A model generated the notes under the pieces. The model worked only from the letters and a program-made list of their open reading frames with translations. It searched no databases and had not been told where the DNA came from. Positions 63,452-64,000 of a stretch of 64,000 nt of DNA are shown piece after piece (positions within the stretch are counted from its first letter, which is position 1; the number at the start of each line of letters is the position of its first letter). The stretch comes from Vicinamibacterales bacterium (lineage in GTDB: Bacteria; Acidobacteriota; Vicinamibacteria; Vicinamibacterales; UBA8438), in the NCBI GenBank assembly GCA_958296065.1, contig CATQHX010000029.1:1-64000 (forward strand). The letters are read 5' to 3'. The translations under genes were made by a program, and so were the position numbers.

Positions 63452-64000
63452 TCATGTCCGCCGCCGGTACACAGCGAGATCTTCATCGGTCAGCTCGCTC
63501 GGGTCCACCAGCTTGTAGTGCCTCTCCGTGGAGATCTTCACCTCGTCCTCGACCCTCTCGAAGGCGAAGAGCGCAATCACGTCGTCACGCGTGAACTGCG
63601 CGGCTACCGGACGACATATCAGTGCCGGGAACCTGGACTCGCAAAGCGCCATGTCCTGCTCGATCTGCACGATGTTCAGCGTGTCGCTTCCGCCCTTGGC
63701 CTGCACGGGGATGACGTACTGGCAGCCCTTCGCATCGACTCCGACGTACAACTCGTCGGTCTCCACCTGGCCGATGTCGGGTACGGTAGTCCGCAGATGG
63801 TTCTGCAGGGAGTAGCACGTGATGCCCATGAAGATGTCGATCAGCCGGTTGTAACGCACTTTGGCCAGCAGCGCCTGCTCGTCGCCGAGCGCGTACATCG
63901 CGACGACGCCTGGCGTGGCGTCCGGGACCTTGGTGAACGCCATCTGCTCATTGGGGGCGAGCCGAATCGGCCGCGTCAGGACAAAGCAGTACCGGCCCCG
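63452..64000 (-). CDS. PD-(D/E)xK nuclease-like protein, 5' end outside the window
   Basis: The frame is open to the window edge (182 codons visible plus stop); an internal ATG at 63943 is probably not the start because the upstream codons (RYCFVLTRPIRL, then PNEQM) read like protein. Visible features are PDATPGVVAMYALGDEQALLAKVRYNRLIDIF, which may be abbreviated as the YNRLIDIF region. Next comes a candidate nuclease core: acidic residues in VETDELYVGVD followed by the VPVQAK-like VIPVQAKGG, i.e. a (D/E)-xn-QxK pattern. IEQDMALCESRFPALICRPVAAQF follows. Restriction-type or repair nuclease is possible; no methyltransferase is visible on this side. Confidence 0.55.
   Translation of the reverse strand, partial: RGRYCFVLTRPIRLAPNEQMAFTKVPDATPGVVAMYALGDEQALLAKVRYNRLIDIFMGITCYSLQNHLRTTVPDIGQVETDELYVGVDAKGCQYVIPVQAKGGSDTLNIVQIEQDMALCESRFPALICRPVAAQFTRDDVIALFAFERVEDEVKISTERHYKLVDPSELTDEDLAVYRRRT

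Noticed and set aside
63250..63486. Minus-strand frame starting MKISLCTGGG that vaguely recalls a DNA methyltransferase start
   Set aside because: Its start lies inside the nuclease-like gene in another frame and no methyltransferase motifs follow.

Overview
The window comes from a high-G+C (about two thirds G+C), Gram-negative bacterium. Outer-membrane proteins are present: two TonB-dependent receptors with an N-terminal carboxypeptidase-regulatory-like domain and beta-barrel proteins. Together with a secreted protein of the 'TPDGxPD' type, a cox cluster padded with small membrane proteins and a SUF operon of the sufBCDSU-sufT type, these point to Acidobacteriota, probably the Vicinamibacteria branch. 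That placement rests on gene style, not on a marker gene; I see no rRNA, tRNA or CRISPR array.

Layout. 0-7 kb: a very large 2-oxoglutarate/Fe(II) oxygenase, a VOC protein, the C-terminal stub of a RES-domain gene, a secreted protein, a beta-barrel protein beside a decayed barrel gene, and a BCCT transporter. 7.2-13.5 kb: the SUF Fe-S assembly operon on the minus strand, preceded by a 25-bp palindrome resembling the IscR type-1 operator. 13.5-17.4 kb: an AlbA/Schlafen-type protein with a helical-repeat tail, then a sodium:solute symporter with a 28-residue companion. 17.5-22 kb is accessory DNA: a TcmP / three-Cys-motif (DUF5131) pair, a complete IS1380-family element with 4-bp target duplication, and a Phd/PIN toxin-antitoxin pair. 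22-27 kb: serine dehydratase, a TVP38 membrane protein and a TonB receptor. 27.5-31.6 kb: an aa3-type cytochrome oxidase operon with subunit II last. 31.9-42.7 kb: a probable lipoprotein, a SurA-N/DsbA-like oxidoreductase, an FAD-linked oxidase, a holin-like membrane protein, a copper-type P1B-ATPase and a MacAB-like efflux operon.

43-46 kb holds what I consider the most interesting item. A tandem thioredoxin-fold oxidoreductase is interrupted by an in-frame UGA exactly where the first cysteine of its second CxxC motif should be. The frame then continues 71 sense codons to a stop that overlaps the next start as ATGA. A 17-nt hairpin with a GGUCA loop sits 11 nt after the UGA, the geometry of the bacterial SECIS of fdhF. 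I read this as an unannotated selenoprotein (Sec140-x-x-Cys143).

46-59.7 kb: UPF0182, amidohydrolase, rhomboid protease, poly(A) polymerase/CCA-type transferase, a PLP decarboxylase, a second TonB receptor and a second AlbA/ATPase regulator. 59.8-64 kb: a degraded FAD monooxygenase joined to a degraded acetyltransferase, then a low-G+C two-gene unit (dGTPase-like HD hydrolase plus nucleotidyltransferase) that looks horizontally acquired and could be a nucleotide-depletion defence module, and finally a nuclease-like gene cut by the window edge.

At several genes a -10-like hexamer ends only 6-10 nt before the start codon and no Shine-Dalgarno sequence is visible, which suggests leaderless transcripts are common here.
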